From assembly GCA_036489495.1 (NCBI GenBank), contig DASXFR010000066.1, positions 1-64,000 of the forward strand: 64,000 nucleotides of DNA, read 5' to 3'. The notes beneath the pieces were generated by a model. That model was not told where the DNA came from. It searched no databases and worked only from the letters and a program-made list of their open reading frames with translations. The position numbers and the translations under genes are program-made. Source of the stretch: DASZIT01 sp036489495 (GTDB lineage: Bacteria; Actinomycetota; Acidimicrobiia; Acidimicrobiales; RAAP-2). Of the stretch, positions 43,864-52,546 are shown in pieces. How positions within the stretch are numbered: the stretch's first letter is position 1; each line of letters opens with the position of its first letter.

Positions 43864-45513
43864 ATGGCCTCGGGGACGCGTCACCACCACCGGGCTGGTT
43901 GGGTCATCCGCACCGTCAGTCGAGTGGCGCTGGTCGGGTTGGTGGTATCGCTCATCCAGATGGGTACCCCCGCCCCACCGGCCAACGCCGCCATCGTCGG
44001 CAACGACTACCCCGCCAACCTGGCCACCGCGGCCAAGGACGCGCTCATCGATCCCTGGAGATTCTTCAACCGTGAATGCACTTCGTTCGTGGCCTGGCGC
44101 CTGAACAACACCAACGGGGTCGGGTTCAACGATTTCTACGGCGGGCCCCAGTGGGGGAATGCCAACACCTGGGGAGCCGCGGCCATGTCCCTCGGCATCC
44201 CGGTGAACACCACCCCGGCGGTTGGATCGGTGGCGTGGAATGACGCCGGCACCGGGGGGACCGGGAGCCTGGGCCACGTGGCCTGGGTGGCCAACGTCGA
44301 GCCGAATGGCACCGTTGACGTCGAGGAGTACGACTACAACACGCTGGGCGGCTACGACGTCCGGAGTGGCGTGCCGGCATCGGAGTTCACCGGGTTCATC
44401 CACATCGACGATCTGACCAGCGCGAGCCAGTCGGGCAATCCGGCGGGGAATCTCGAGGCTGTCAAGCGGATCAGCGGAGGCGTCGAAGTCGTCGGCTGGG
44501 CGGAAGACCCCAACGCCGGGAGCAACCCGGTGTCGGTGCAGATGACCGTCGATGGCGTGCCGACCGGCGGAATCGGATCGGCCAATCTCTCCCGCAGCGA
44601 TGTCGGGCCCCACGGGTTCGACATGAAGATCGGACTCGACGGCTCACCCCACCAGATCTGCGTGGTCGCCTACAACGTCGGGGTCGGGACCGGCAACACC
44701 GGGTTACCCGGCTGCGCCGGGGTGGCCGCGGGTCCGCCGGGGGCATCGTCGGGGACGGGAACCCTGACCGCGCCGGTGGTGGGCATGGACGCCACCCCGG
44801 ACGGCAACGGCTACTGGTTGGCCGACGCGGCCGGAGGAGTGTCACCACACGGTGACGCGGTCTCCTACGGCCTGATTGCCGGACAGCCGCTCAACTCACC
44901 GATCGCCCATATCGTCGCCACCCCGGATGGCCGGGGCTACTGGTTGGTGGCCGGGGATGGGGGGACCTTCGCCTTCGGCGACGCCGGCTTCTTCGGCTCG
45001 ATGGGCGGGAAGCGACTCAACGCCCCCATCGTCGATTTGGCCCCGACCCGGGATGGCAACGGCTACTGGCTGGTGGCGTCGGACGGCGGCATCTTCGCCT
45101 TCGGCGACGCCAGCTTCCATGGGTCCATGGGCGCTTCCCGCCTGAACAAGCCGGTGGTGGGGATCGCCCCCGCCTCCGACGGGGGCGGCTATTGGCTGGT
45201 GGCCACCGATGGCGGCATCTTCGCCTTCGGCGATGCCACCTACTACGGCTCCACCGGAGCCATCGCACTCAACAAGCCGGTGAACGGGATGGCCCCGACC
45301 CCCGACGGCGGGGGCTACTGGTTTGTGGCCTCCGACGGGGGCATCTTCAGCTTTGGCGATGCGCGCTTCCACGGTTCGACCGGAGCCAGCCCTCCGGCCA
45401 CGCCGGTGGTGGGCATGGCCTCCAACCGGTCCATCGCAACTCCGGGTTACTGGCTGGTCGACGGGGCCGGCCAGGTGTTCTCCTTCAATGCGACCTATTT
45501 CGGGGGCGGCTGA
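43864..45513 (+). CDS. secreted CHAP-domain hydrolase with six GYWLV repeats
   Basis: This 549-residue exported protein has a signal peptide (ALVGLVVSLIQM with an AxA-like cleavage at PPANAA), a CHAP amidase/peptidase domain at about 45-185 with the catalytic cysteine in NRECTSFVAWRLN and the histidine in LGHVAWVANV, an Ig-like linking domain (VEVVGWAEDPNAGSNPVSV) and six repeats of 42 residues. CHAP enzymes cut peptidoglycan peptides. The start is uncertain: the ATG at 43864 best frames the signal peptide, and ATGs at 43825 and 43780 are alternatives. The upstream region contains a hairpin GGGC-tga-GCCC. Confidence 0.85.
   Translation: MASGTRHHHRAGWVIRTVSRVALVGLVVSLIQMGTPAPPANAAIVGNDYPANLATAAKDALIDPWRFFNRECTSFVAWRLNNTNGVGFNDFYGGPQWGNANTWGAAAMSLGIPVNTTPAVGSVAWNDAGTGGTGSLGHVAWVANVEPNGTVDVEEYDYNTLGGYDVRSGVPASEFTGFIHIDDLTSASQSGNPAGNLEAVKRISGGVEVVGWAEDPNAGSNPVSVQMTVDGVPTGGIGSANLSRSDVGPHGFDMKIGLDGSPHQICVVAYNVGVGTGNTGLPGCAGVAAGPPGASSGTGTLTAPVVGMDATPDGNGYWLADAAGGVSPHGDAVSYGLIAGQPLNSPIAHIVATPDGRGYWLVAGDGGTFAFGDAGFFGSMGGKRLNAPIVDLAPTRDGNGYWLVASDGGIFAFGDASFHGSMGASRLNKPVVGIAPASDGGGYWLVATDGGIFAFGDATYYGSTGAIALNKPVNGMAPTPDGGGYWFVASDGGIFSFGDARFHGSTGASPPATPVVGMASNRSIATPGYWLVDGAGQVFSFNATYFGGG
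44773..45510 (+). repeat. six tandem 126-bp coding repeats (42 residues each)
   Basis: Units begin at 44773, 44899, 45025, 45151, 45277 and 45403, each coding a variation on PVVGMAPTPDGGGYWLVASD followed by GGIFAFGDAxFxGSxG. The last unit has two extra residues near its start and lacks the final linker. The periodicity and GYW/FGDA alternation suggest beta-propeller blades, so the six units may close into one propeller (inference). Confidence 0.85.
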
Positions 45514-45524
45514 GCTACCGGCGC

Positions 45525-45550
45525 CGACCGTCAGGAGGATCCGACGGTTG
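45525..45550. terminator. inverted repeat between convergent genes
   Basis: ACCGTC at 45527-45532 pairs with GACGGT at 45543-45548, extended outward by a G-T and a C-G pair to an 8-bp stem with a 10-nt loop. It occupies the 39-bp gap between the CHAP gene and the convergent aldo/keto reductase. It is a candidate bidirectional terminator by position. Confidence 0.5.
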
Positions 45551-45552
45551 TC

Positions 45553-46416
45553 CTAGCCGGCGACGGCCCCGAGCTCCTGGCGGGCGACATCGTCGAGCTC
45601 GATCTCGGCGGCCGCCAGATTCTCCTCCAGGTGGGTGAGCGACGAGGTTCCGGGAATCAGCAGCACATTGGAGGCGTGATCCAGCAACCAGGCCAGCGCC
45701 ACCTGGGCGACGGTGACGCCGAGCCGGCCGGCGGTGGCCACGACGGCCGGAGCCTCGAGGACATCGTTGTGGTCGCCACCGAAGGCCGAGCCGAGGGGGA
45801 AGAAGGGCACGAAGGCAATGCCGTCGGCCCGGCAGGCATCGAGGACAGGCTGCGATGAACGGTCGACGACATTGAAGGCGTTCTGCACACAGGCGACGTC
45901 GGTCATGGTACGGGCCACCGCCAGCTGATCGGCGGTGGTGTTGCTCAGCCCGATCCCACCGATCAGGCCCTCGGAGCGCATTTCGATCATGGCGGCCAGC
46001 TGATGCTCGAGGGCGACCTCGGGGTGGTCCATGATCCGGAGGTTCACCACGTCGACCTGGTCAACGGCCAGGGTCCGGAGGTTGTCTTCGACCCCGGCTC
46101 GGAGTTCCGCTGGTGTCTGGGCCGGCAACCATTGTCGGTTGTCGTCACGGCGGGCTCCCACCTTGCTCACCAGGGCCAACTCCGCCGGGTAGGGATGCAG
46201 GGCGTCGTGGATGAGCTGGTTGGCGACGTCGGGCCCATAGAACTGCGCAGTGTCGATGTGGTCGACCCCGAGTTCGACGGCCCGGCGCAGCACCGCCACC
46301 GCCTCGGCGCGATCACGAGGAGGGCCGAAGACCCCCTGGCCGGGTAGCTGCATCGCCCCAAATCCCATCCGGTGCACGGTTTTCGGGCCTATCGGGAACC
46401 TATCGCCAAGCGTCAT
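45553..46416 (-). CDS. aldo/keto reductase
   Basis: This 287-residue NADPH-dependent oxidoreductase has MGFGAMQLPGQGVFGPP, the catalytic aspartate and tyrosine in VDHIDTAQFYGPDVANQLI, the lysine in LALVSKVGARRD, and NLRIMDHPEVALEHQL where most members have a histidine in the YLHRPD-like segment. GGIGLSNTTADQL, QNAFNVVDR and LLIPGTSSLTHLEENLAA are standard family blocks. The altered histidine region is the only oddity. It is divergent from the acyl-CoA synthetase gene. Confidence 0.92.
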   Translation of the reverse strand: MTLGDRFPIGPKTVHRMGFGAMQLPGQGVFGPPRDRAEAVAVLRRAVELGVDHIDTAQFYGPDVANQLIHDALHPYPAELALVSKVGARRDDNRQWLPAQTPAELRAGVEDNLRTLAVDQVDVVNLRIMDHPEVALEHQLAAMIEMRSEGLIGGIGLSNTTADQLAVARTMTDVACVQNAFNVVDRSSQPVLDACRADGIAFVPFFPLGSAFGGDHNDVLEAPAVVATAGRLGVTVAQVALAWLLDHASNVLLIPGTSSLTHLEENLAAAEIELDDVARQELGAVAG

Positions 46417-46507
46417 TTCGGCAGGCTACCGGCCGGACCCGGGCGCCGAACCTCCCGAAGATCTACCGTGATCCACCGGAAGCCGCCGCGATCGAGGAGC
46501 CAGCCAG

Positions 46508-48061
46508 ATGTACCCAGGTGCCCATGCCATCGACCGGGCTGGACAGGCGGCCTTCGTGATGGCCTCCACCGGCGAGACGGTCACGTACGCCGAATTCGAA
46601 GCCCGGACGAATCGCCTCGCCCACCTGCTCCGGGACCACGGGCTCGGTCGCCTCGACCACTACGCCATCTTCATGGAGAACAACAGCCGGTATCTCGAGG
46701 CCTGCAGCGCCGGTGAACGGGCCGGGCTGTATTACACCGCCGTCAATTCCTTCCTGAGTGCCGAAGAACTGGCCTACATCCTCAACAACAGCGAATCCCG
46801 GGTCCTGATCACCTCGAGCGCCTGCCAGGAGGTGGCTCGAGAGGCGCTCCGTGATTCCCCGGGGGTGTCCCTGTGTCTAGTGGTGGGCGGATCCGATGAG
46901 GATGGAAGGTTCGTCGACTACCAAGCGGCCACTACCGGGTTTCCCGACACTCCGATCGACGACGAGTGTCTGGGCAGCGCCATGTTGTACTCATCGGGCA
47001 CCACCGGTCGGCCCAAGGGCATTCTCCGGCCGATCGACGACAGCCCGCCGGGTCGGCCGACCCGGCTGTTCAGCTTTCTGGAGCAGCTCTGGCGGTATCG
47101 CCAAGGGCTCATCTACCTGTCGCCCGCCCCGCTGTACCACTCGGCACCCCAGGCCGCCGTCGGCCTGGCCATCCGCAACGGCGGCACGGTGATCATCATG
47201 GAGAAGTTCGACCCCGAGCACTACCTCCAGTTGGTGGAGCGCTATCGGGTGACCCACAGCCAACTGGTCCCGACCATGTTCAGCCGGATGCTCAAGCTGC
47301 CCGAAGAGGTGCGCACCGGCTATGACCTGTCGTCGCTGGAGGTGGCGGTCCATGCCGCGGCTCCCTGCCCGGTACCGGTCAAACAACAGATGATCGAGTG
47401 GTGGGGGCCCATCATCATCGAGTACTACGGGGCGACCGAGGCCATCGGATTCACCGCCTGTGACAGCCAGGAGTGGTTGGCCCACCCCGGAACCGTGGGC
47501 AAAGTCATCATCGGGGAGTTGCACATTCTCGATGATGACTTCGAGCCGGTGGTTCCCGGGTCCCCGGGGACGCTGTGGTTCAAACCCGCCACCCGTTTCC
47601 GCTACTTCAACGACACCGAGAAGACCAAGGAATCGACATCACCCGACGGGTCGATGATCACGGTGGGGGACGTCGGGTACCTCGATGACGACGGCTACCT
47701 GTTTCTGACCGACCGGGCGACCTTCATGATCATCTCCGGCGGGGTCAACATCTACCCGCAGGAATGCGAGAACCTCCTCATCACCCACCCCAAGGTTGCC
47801 GATGCCGCAGTGTTCGGGATCCCCAACACCGATCTCGGGGAGGAGGTGAAGGCGGTCGTCCAGCTGATGCCTTCGATCGAACCGGGTCCCGAAATCGAGA
47901 CGGAGCTGATCCAGTTCTGCCGGCAGCATCTGGCCCATCTCAAATGCCCGCGCTCCATCGATTTCGACCCCGAACTGCCCCGGCTGCCGACCGGCAAGCT
48001 CTACAAGCGGCTCCTCCGGGACAAGTACTGGGGCACCGGAGCCAACCAGATCCTCTCCTAA
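46508..48061 (+). CDS. acyl-CoA synthetase (AMP-forming)
   Basis: This 517-residue ANL-superfamily enzyme activates a carboxylic acid to its CoA thioester through an acyl-adenylate. It has the AMP-binding P-loop MLYSSGTTGRPKGILRP, IIIEYYGATEAIGFTACDS, the hinge region YLDDDGYLFLTDRATFMIISG with GGVNIYPQE, and the C-terminal LPRLPTGKLYKRLLRDKYW with the catalytic lysine. The layout is close to long-chain or steroid-like acyl-CoA synthetases of actinobacteria. The substrate is unknown; the neighbouring thioesterase and thiolase point to lipid catabolism. Confidence 0.93.
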   Translation: MYPGAHAIDRAGQAAFVMASTGETVTYAEFEARTNRLAHLLRDHGLGRLDHYAIFMENNSRYLEACSAGERAGLYYTAVNSFLSAEELAYILNNSESRVLITSSACQEVAREALRDSPGVSLCLVVGGSDEDGRFVDYQAATTGFPDTPIDDECLGSAMLYSSGTTGRPKGILRPIDDSPPGRPTRLFSFLEQLWRYRQGLIYLSPAPLYHSAPQAAVGLAIRNGGTVIIMEKFDPEHYLQLVERYRVTHSQLVPTMFSRMLKLPEEVRTGYDLSSLEVAVHAAAPCPVPVKQQMIEWWGPIIIEYYGATEAIGFTACDSQEWLAHPGTVGKVIIGELHILDDDFEPVVPGSPGTLWFKPATRFRYFNDTEKTKESTSPDGSMITVGDVGYLDDDGYLFLTDRATFMIISGGVNIYPQECENLLITHPKVADAAVFGIPNTDLGEEVKAVVQLMPSIEPGPEIETELIQFCRQHLAHLKCPRSIDFDPELPRLPTGKLYKRLLRDKYWGTGANQILS

Positions 48062-48079
48062 TGGGACCTGACCGGAGGG

Positions 48080-48724
48080 CTACGGCTGGCCGGGCAGAAG
48101 CTCGACGAACAGCCCCTCGGCGTCGGCGATCAGGGTGTCCCGGTCGAGGAGGCGGGCACTCACCCAGCGCTTTCGCCCCTCGATCCGGTCGACGGTGGCC
48201 TCGACCTGGAGCTCCACCCCGATCGGGGTGACCTTGCGGTAGTTGACCTTCAGGTAGGCCGTCCGACCGATGGTGCCGCCCACCGAGTTGGCCAGCCGGC
48301 CCAGCACGTCGTCGAACAGCAACGGCAAGGTACCCCCGTGGGCGGCGCCGTTCCCGCCCAGGTGGAAGGGGCGGAACACCACCCGGCCCCGGACGTGGCC
48401 CTCGGATTCGTCGTCCCAGGCGAACGGGATCAGCAGCGGGTTCCCCCGGCCGGGAAGGTCGACCCGCATCCCGGCTGGGCGTTGCCACTCGGGAGCCGCC
48501 CAAGGCTCGAGGAGATCGATCACCGCCTTCAGGTGGGCCGACACCTCATCCCACACCTCCTCGGGCGGATTGGAACTGACCACCGTGTCCTGCAGGGTGC
48601 GGAACAGCTCGAGGAATCGGGCGTAAGGGGCTCCGCCCCGCTCGGTATCGACGGTGACATTGGCGAACGGGTCGATGAACGGGGTGACCGGAGGTCGACT
48701 CTCGGCAGCAGGCGGGCTCGACAT
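48080..48724 (-). CDS. PaaI-type hotdog thioesterase
   Basis: This 214-residue protein has an N-terminal helical extension of about 85 residues and a C-terminal hotdog domain. The hotdog helix reads GNGAAHGGTLPLLFDDVLGRLAN, where the HGG and Asp are the expected catalytic features of PaaI-like thioesterases, followed by RTAYLKVNYRKVTPIG. It would hydrolyse acyl-CoA. It is convergent with the acyl-CoA synthetase gene, 18 bp away. Confidence 0.85.
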   Translation of the reverse strand: MSSPPAAESRPPVTPFIDPFANVTVDTERGGAPYARFLELFRTLQDTVVSSNPPEEVWDEVSAHLKAVIDLLEPWAAPEWQRPAGMRVDLPGRGNPLLIPFAWDDESEGHVRGRVVFRPFHLGGNGAAHGGTLPLLFDDVLGRLANSVGGTIGRTAYLKVNYRKVTPIGVELQVEATVDRIEGRKRWVSARLLDRDTLIADAEGLFVELLPGQP

Positions 48725-48791
48725 GGTCGAGAACGCTACCGGAGGTTGCCGGCACCACCTATCACCTCATTGATGGAGGTTGGCGATGGGT

Positions 48792-49301
48792 TCAGGAGGC
48801 CAGACCACACCGGATGGCGGCCGCCTCGAACGACGTGAACCGATGGGTGTAGCCGCGTCGATGCGACACCCCTACCAGCGGCCGAGTCGCGAATACCGAG
48901 GGCACGGCCAGATGCCAGCATGCGTCCGATCGGTCCCACTGGGCGGTGGGCAGCCGGTCGATCAGGGCACGATGGGCGACCGCGGGCATGGTGTCGAACT
49001 GCACGCCGAGCACACGGTTGCAGAGTTGGGGAAATGGGTCGGCCGCCGCCGGCTCGTTCCAGGCGCTGAGCACCTGGACGGCGGGTGCGGCGTTGTCGAC
49101 GGCGATGCCCAGTCGAGTTGGGTGGGCGGAGTGGGTGGATTCATCGCCGACGCGGAGCTCGAGGATCAGGCAATCGCCCTCGATCTCCTGGAATTCGGCC
49201 TCCACCGCCATCCCGGTCGCCGATTCGACCTCCGCACGCACGAGGTTGATGGCGCCGGCCCGGTCGGCGGTGGCGACCCGGATCTTGTTGGTTGCGGTCA
49301 T
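48792..49301 (-). CDS. uncharacterised protein, no family recognised
   Basis: This 169-residue soluble protein starts at an ATG preceded by GGGAGG with a 4-bp spacer, a strong start; a longer version from 49343 is open but less well supported. It contains MTATNKIRVATADRAGAINL, an acidic beta-rich stretch (MAVEAEFQEIEGDCLILELR), VLSAWNEPAAADPFPQL and a basic end SHRRGYTHRFTSFEAAA. There is no signal peptide or membrane helix. It precedes no clear operon partner. I assign no function. Confidence 0.65.
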   Translation of the reverse strand: MTATNKIRVATADRAGAINLVRAEVESATGMAVEAEFQEIEGDCLILELRVGDESTHSAHPTRLGIAVDNAAPAVQVLSAWNEPAAADPFPQLCNRVLGVQFDTMPAVAHRALIDRLPTAQWDRSDACWHLAVPSVFATRPLVGVSHRRGYTHRFTSFEAAAIRCGLAS

Positions 49302-49448
49302 CGGACCTCCCGTGGTTGGTGCGAAGGAATGGCGCTCGTGCATCAGCTGTCACCACCACGGTAGGAGGCGAAGGTAAACAGACGTTGATACCCGGGTTGC
49401 GTTTGCATGTCCTTTTGTTCACCGCACCATGATCTTTTGGGCCCGGCG

Positions 49449-49946
49449 CTAGGGCACGATGACGACGATGGGGGCTTCCCGTTTTCGGATGAGCCGTCGT
49501 CCGAGGGAGCCGGCCAACTGGTGGCGGGCCTTGGCGGATTTCCCGACCACGATCAGATCGGCGTGATCGGCGTCGGCGATGTGTAGGAGTTCTTTGGCGG
49601 TATTCCCACGCCGGTGAACAAAGGTGAGCCGTACCTGATGGTCGGCGGCATAGGTCGCGGCCTGGCCGCCGAGTTGCTCGGCCTGGGCCAACACCACGTC
49701 TTCGAAGGCTTGGCAGTCGATGGCGTACGGGGAACAGCGGGCGGATGCCGCCGCCGCCCCGGTGGCGACAACGGGACTGACGAACACGGCAATCGCCCGG
49801 CCCGACGTGCGCCGGGTTTCCCCGCAGGCCCAGTAGAACGCATCCCAGGAGGTGTCAGAGCCGTCGATCCCGACCACGATCACCGTGGCCGTGGGGGCAC
49901 CCGGTCGCTCGGTCACATCGTCCCGTCGGTGTGAGGAGTGATCCAT
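49449..49946 (-). CDS. universal stress protein (UspA family)
   Basis: This 165-residue protein has ATVIVVGIDGSDTSWDAFYWA at the start of the Usp fold, and DLIVVGKSAKARHQLAGSLG to APIVVIVP at the end. The terminal G-x9-GS-like segment (GKSAKARHQLAGS) fits ATP-binding family members. It lies 20 bp downstream of the MFS-UspA fusion gene on the same strand, so both probably belong to the MarR-controlled transcript. Confidence 0.9.
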   Translation of the reverse strand: MDHSSHRRDDVTERPGAPTATVIVVGIDGSDTSWDAFYWACGETRRTSGRAIAVFVSPVVATGAAAASARCSPYAIDCQAFEDVVLAQAEQLGGQAATYAADHQVRLTFVHRRGNTAKELLHIADADHADLIVVGKSAKARHQLAGSLGRRLIRKREAPIVVIVP

Positions 49947-49966
49947 ATCGCTCGACGGGGCCACGA

Positions 49967-51715
49967 CTACCCCCGGGTCCGAGCGGCCGCGGTCGACGGC
50001 TGCTCGGAACCGCCGGGGACGATGTGGACCGGACACTGGGCGTATCGGATCAGCTGGTCGGTCAGACCGGCGGAGAATATTGACGCCGCCTCACCGTCCT
50101 CGGGGGTGCCGACGACGATCATCCGGGCCCCCAGTTGGTTGGCGAATTCGGCGACCCGGCGACCCGTCCCGCCGTGGCCACCGACCGCCCGGACCAGGTG
50201 CCCGTCCCCGGCGACGCCGGCGGCCCGGAGTCGGAGCACGCTGTCGGCGATGGCGGCCCGGGCGGCATCGAGCGTCTCGACGTCGACGGCCAGCTCCTCG
50301 ACGATGTCGGTCTCGATGACGTGAAGGATCTCGAGTCGGCACCCGAGGACCTGGGCGAGACGGATGCCGGCGTCGATGGCTCCCGAACGGGAGCTGGCGT
50401 CGACCGCGGCCACGATCGGATGGTCGTGACGGGGGGGTTGGAGAGACGGCGAACCTGCGCCGTTGGCGCTGAGCGGATTGGCCGGCACCGGCGCCCCCGC
50501 CGAGGTGGGGACCGGAACCGTCAGCTCCTCTTCCGCCCCCGCCTGCTCCGCCCGGGTCAGCAGTGAATGGCCGGTGGCCAGCACCGCGATGGCCGCCACC
50601 ACCGTCCCGGCGCCGAGATAGAAGGGGACGTGGACGTTGAATTGGGCGGCCAGCCGGCTGGCGACATAGGGCGCCAGCCCGCCCCCGATGAAGCGGACGA
50701 AGCCGTAAGAGGCCGACGCCACCGGACGCTCCACCGGGGCCACCAGCATGACCGCCTGGGTGGTCAAGGTGTTGTTGAGCCCGACGAAGGCTCCGGAGAT
50801 GATAACGGCCACGATCAAGGTGATCTGGGAGGAGGTGAAGGCGGCGATGACGACCAGGTCGGCGGCCAGCAGGGCCAGATTCACGTACAACACCCGAGGG
50901 GTACCGAACCGGGCCTGGAGCCGGGGGGCGGCGAACACCGCGAAGATGGCGACCAGGACGCCCCAGCCGGTGAAGACGTAGCCAAGCTGGTGAATCCCGA
51001 GGTGCATCGGGAACGGGGTGTAGGCCAACAGGGTGAAGAAGCCCCAGTTGTATCCCAGGGCGGTCAGGCTCATGGTGGCCAGCCCTCGGTGTCGCAGCGC
51101 CTTGACCGGCTCGAGGATCGAGGTCTTGCGGGCCGGACGGGGTGTCTTGTCCACGAACAGCAGGGTGGCCACCAAGGAGATGGTCATCAGCACCGCCACC
51201 CCGAAGAACGGCCCGCGCCAGCTGACGCCCCCCAGCTCGCCACCGACCAGCGGGCCGAGGGCGATGCCGACCCCGAGAGCGGTCTCGTAGAGGATGATGG
51301 CGCCGGAGAACCCACCGGAGGCGGCGCCGATGATCACCGCCAGCGAGGTGGCGATGAACAGGGCGTTGCCCAGGCCCCAACCGGCCCGGAAGTCGATGAT
51401 CTCCGCGATGCTGTGCGACGCCCCGGCCGCGGCGCTGAAGGCCACGATCAGCACCAGTCCGGCCACCAGGGTCCACTTGCCGCCGATGCGGCTGGACACC
51501 CAGCCGGTCACCAGCATGGCCACCGCCGTCACCACCAAGTAGCTGGTGAACAGCAGCTCGACCGAGCTCGGTGATGCGTGCAGCTGCTTGGACAGGGCGG
51601 GGAGGATCGGATCGACCAGACCGATGCCCATGAACGAGACGACACAGGCGAAAGCGACCGCCCACACCGCCTTCGGCTGGTGGAACGGGCTGACGGTGGT
51701 CGGGTGGGCGCTCAT
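49967..51715 (-). CDS. MFS transporter with C-terminal UspA domain
   Basis: This 582-residue protein is a 12-helix MFS exporter of the DHA1-like type (SFMGIGLVDPILPALSKQL, TGWVSSRIGGKWTLV with motif A) through about residue 400. A Pro/Ala-rich linker follows, then a UspA domain at about 432-568 (PIVAAVDASSRSGAIDAGIR to YAQCPVHIVPG). The canonical ATP loop of Usp is not well kept (VGTPEDGEAASIFSAGL). The ATG overlaps the marR stop by 4 bp. A cytoplasmic Usp domain could gate or sense for the transporter; this is inference. Confidence 0.9.
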   Translation of the reverse strand: MSAHPTTVSPFHQPKAVWAVAFACVVSFMGIGLVDPILPALSKQLHASPSSVELLFTSYLVVTAVAMLVTGWVSSRIGGKWTLVAGLVLIVAFSAAAGASHSIAEIIDFRAGWGLGNALFIATSLAVIIGAASGGFSGAIILYETALGVGIALGPLVGGELGGVSWRGPFFGVAVLMTISLVATLLFVDKTPRPARKTSILEPVKALRHRGLATMSLTALGYNWGFFTLLAYTPFPMHLGIHQLGYVFTGWGVLVAIFAVFAAPRLQARFGTPRVLYVNLALLAADLVVIAAFTSSQITLIVAVIISGAFVGLNNTLTTQAVMLVAPVERPVASASYGFVRFIGGGLAPYVASRLAAQFNVHVPFYLGAGTVVAAIAVLATGHSLLTRAEQAGAEEELTVPVPTSAGAPVPANPLSANGAGSPSLQPPRHDHPIVAAVDASSRSGAIDAGIRLAQVLGCRLEILHVIETDIVEELAVDVETLDAARAAIADSVLRLRAAGVAGDGHLVRAVGGHGGTGRRVAEFANQLGARMIVVGTPEDGEAASIFSAGLTDQLIRYAQCPVHIVPGGSEQPSTAAARTRG

Positions 51716-52215
51716 CGATCCGTCCGGGTTTGACGCTCGCCGCCGGGGCGGTTGCCCGGGTCGCGTTCCTCCTCATCGAGGGCACGAAGGTGGGCCAACG
51801 CGGTCATCGCCGCCCGCAGCGTTTCGGCCTCGTCGGGCGGCAGCTTGTCGATCAAGAGGTCGAAGGCCTCGGCGCCGGCTCGACGCCGCCCTCGGAGGTA
51901 GTCCGCCCCCGCCGGGGTGAGGGTAACCAGGGTCACCCGCCGATCCGCGGGGTCGGCCCGCCGCTTGACCAGGCCGGAGCGTTCCAGCCCGCTGACCAGC
52001 ACGGTCATCGACGGCTGGGCCACCCCCTCCACCGCCGCCAGGTCGGTGATCCGGCGCGGCCCGGTCTGGTCCAAGGTGGCCAGGGTCGATGCCGAGGTCA
52101 GGCTCATATCCCGGTCCCCGCGCCTCACCGCCGCCGTCACCAGCCCGTAGAGGGCCTGACCGGCGGAAGCCCGGTCCCCGGTGTCCTCGATCGGTCGTGG
52201 CGATTTCGGGCCCAT
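51712..52215 (-). CDS. MarR family transcriptional regulator
   Basis: This 167-residue protein is a winged-helix MarR regulator: SLTSASTLATLDQTGPRRIT, DLAAVEGVAQPSMTVLVSGL as the recognition helix region, and RRADPADRRVTLVTLTPAG as the wing. It is followed without a gap by the MFS-UspA and UspA genes. Two nested palindromes lie just upstream of its start codon, so it likely represses its own operon and releases DNA when a drug or phenolic ligand binds. Confidence 0.93.
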   Translation of the reverse strand: MGPKSPRPIEDTGDRASAGQALYGLVTAAVRRGDRDMSLTSASTLATLDQTGPRRITDLAAVEGVAQPSMTVLVSGLERSGLVKRRADPADRRVTLVTLTPAGADYLRGRRRAGAEAFDLLIDKLPPDEAETLRAAMTALAHLRALDEEERDPGNRPGGERQTRTDR

Positions 52216-52223
52216 TCCGCAAG

Positions 52224-52251
52224 TATAGAACCATCTATATAGAATGTCTAT
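52224..52251. promoter_or_regulatory. nested palindromes, candidate MarR operator
   Basis: TATAGA-acca-TCTATA at 52224-52239 is a perfect palindrome. A second dyad ATAGA-atg-TCTAT at 52239-52251 follows directly and shares a base with the first. They begin 9 bp upstream of the marR start codon within an AT-rich block, where binding would block transcription. Confidence 0.65.
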
Positions 52252-52266
52252 GTATTATGGAATGGA

Positions 52267-52503
52267 TCAGCCGCCGGAGACCGGAGGGATCACCGCCACC
52301 TCGTCGAGGTCGTTTACCGGTTCCTCCGGGCCCGCGGCGTCGCCGTTCAGCCAGATGCTCGATACCGCCACCACTCGGGAGAACGCCTCCCCGAATTTCT
52401 CCTCGGCGGCGGCGATGACGACGGACACGCTCGCTCCGGGCAACTCGATCGACGACAGCCCGGCCGCCTCCCGGGCGGGCCCGAACAGACGGAGCCTGGC
52501 CAT
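52267..52503 (-). CDS. moaD: MoaD/ThiS-type ubiquitin-like sulfur carrier
   Basis: This 78-residue beta-grasp protein begins MARLRLFGPAREAAGLSS and ends VAVIPPVSGG, the Gly-Gly tail that is adenylated and thiocarboxylated during molybdopterin synthesis. The wording RLFGPAREAAG is typical of MoaD. It sits at the end of a minus-strand run with XdhC-type genes and near a molybdoenzyme, which supports MoaD over ThiS. Confidence 0.9.
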   Translation of the reverse strand: MARLRLFGPAREAAGLSSIELPGASVSVVIAAAEEKFGEAFSRVVAVSSIWLNGDAAGPEEPVNDLDEVAVIPPVSGG

Positions 52504-52546
52504 GACTATCCGCCGGGTATCGACATGGATCGAGCCGGTCTCCCGG

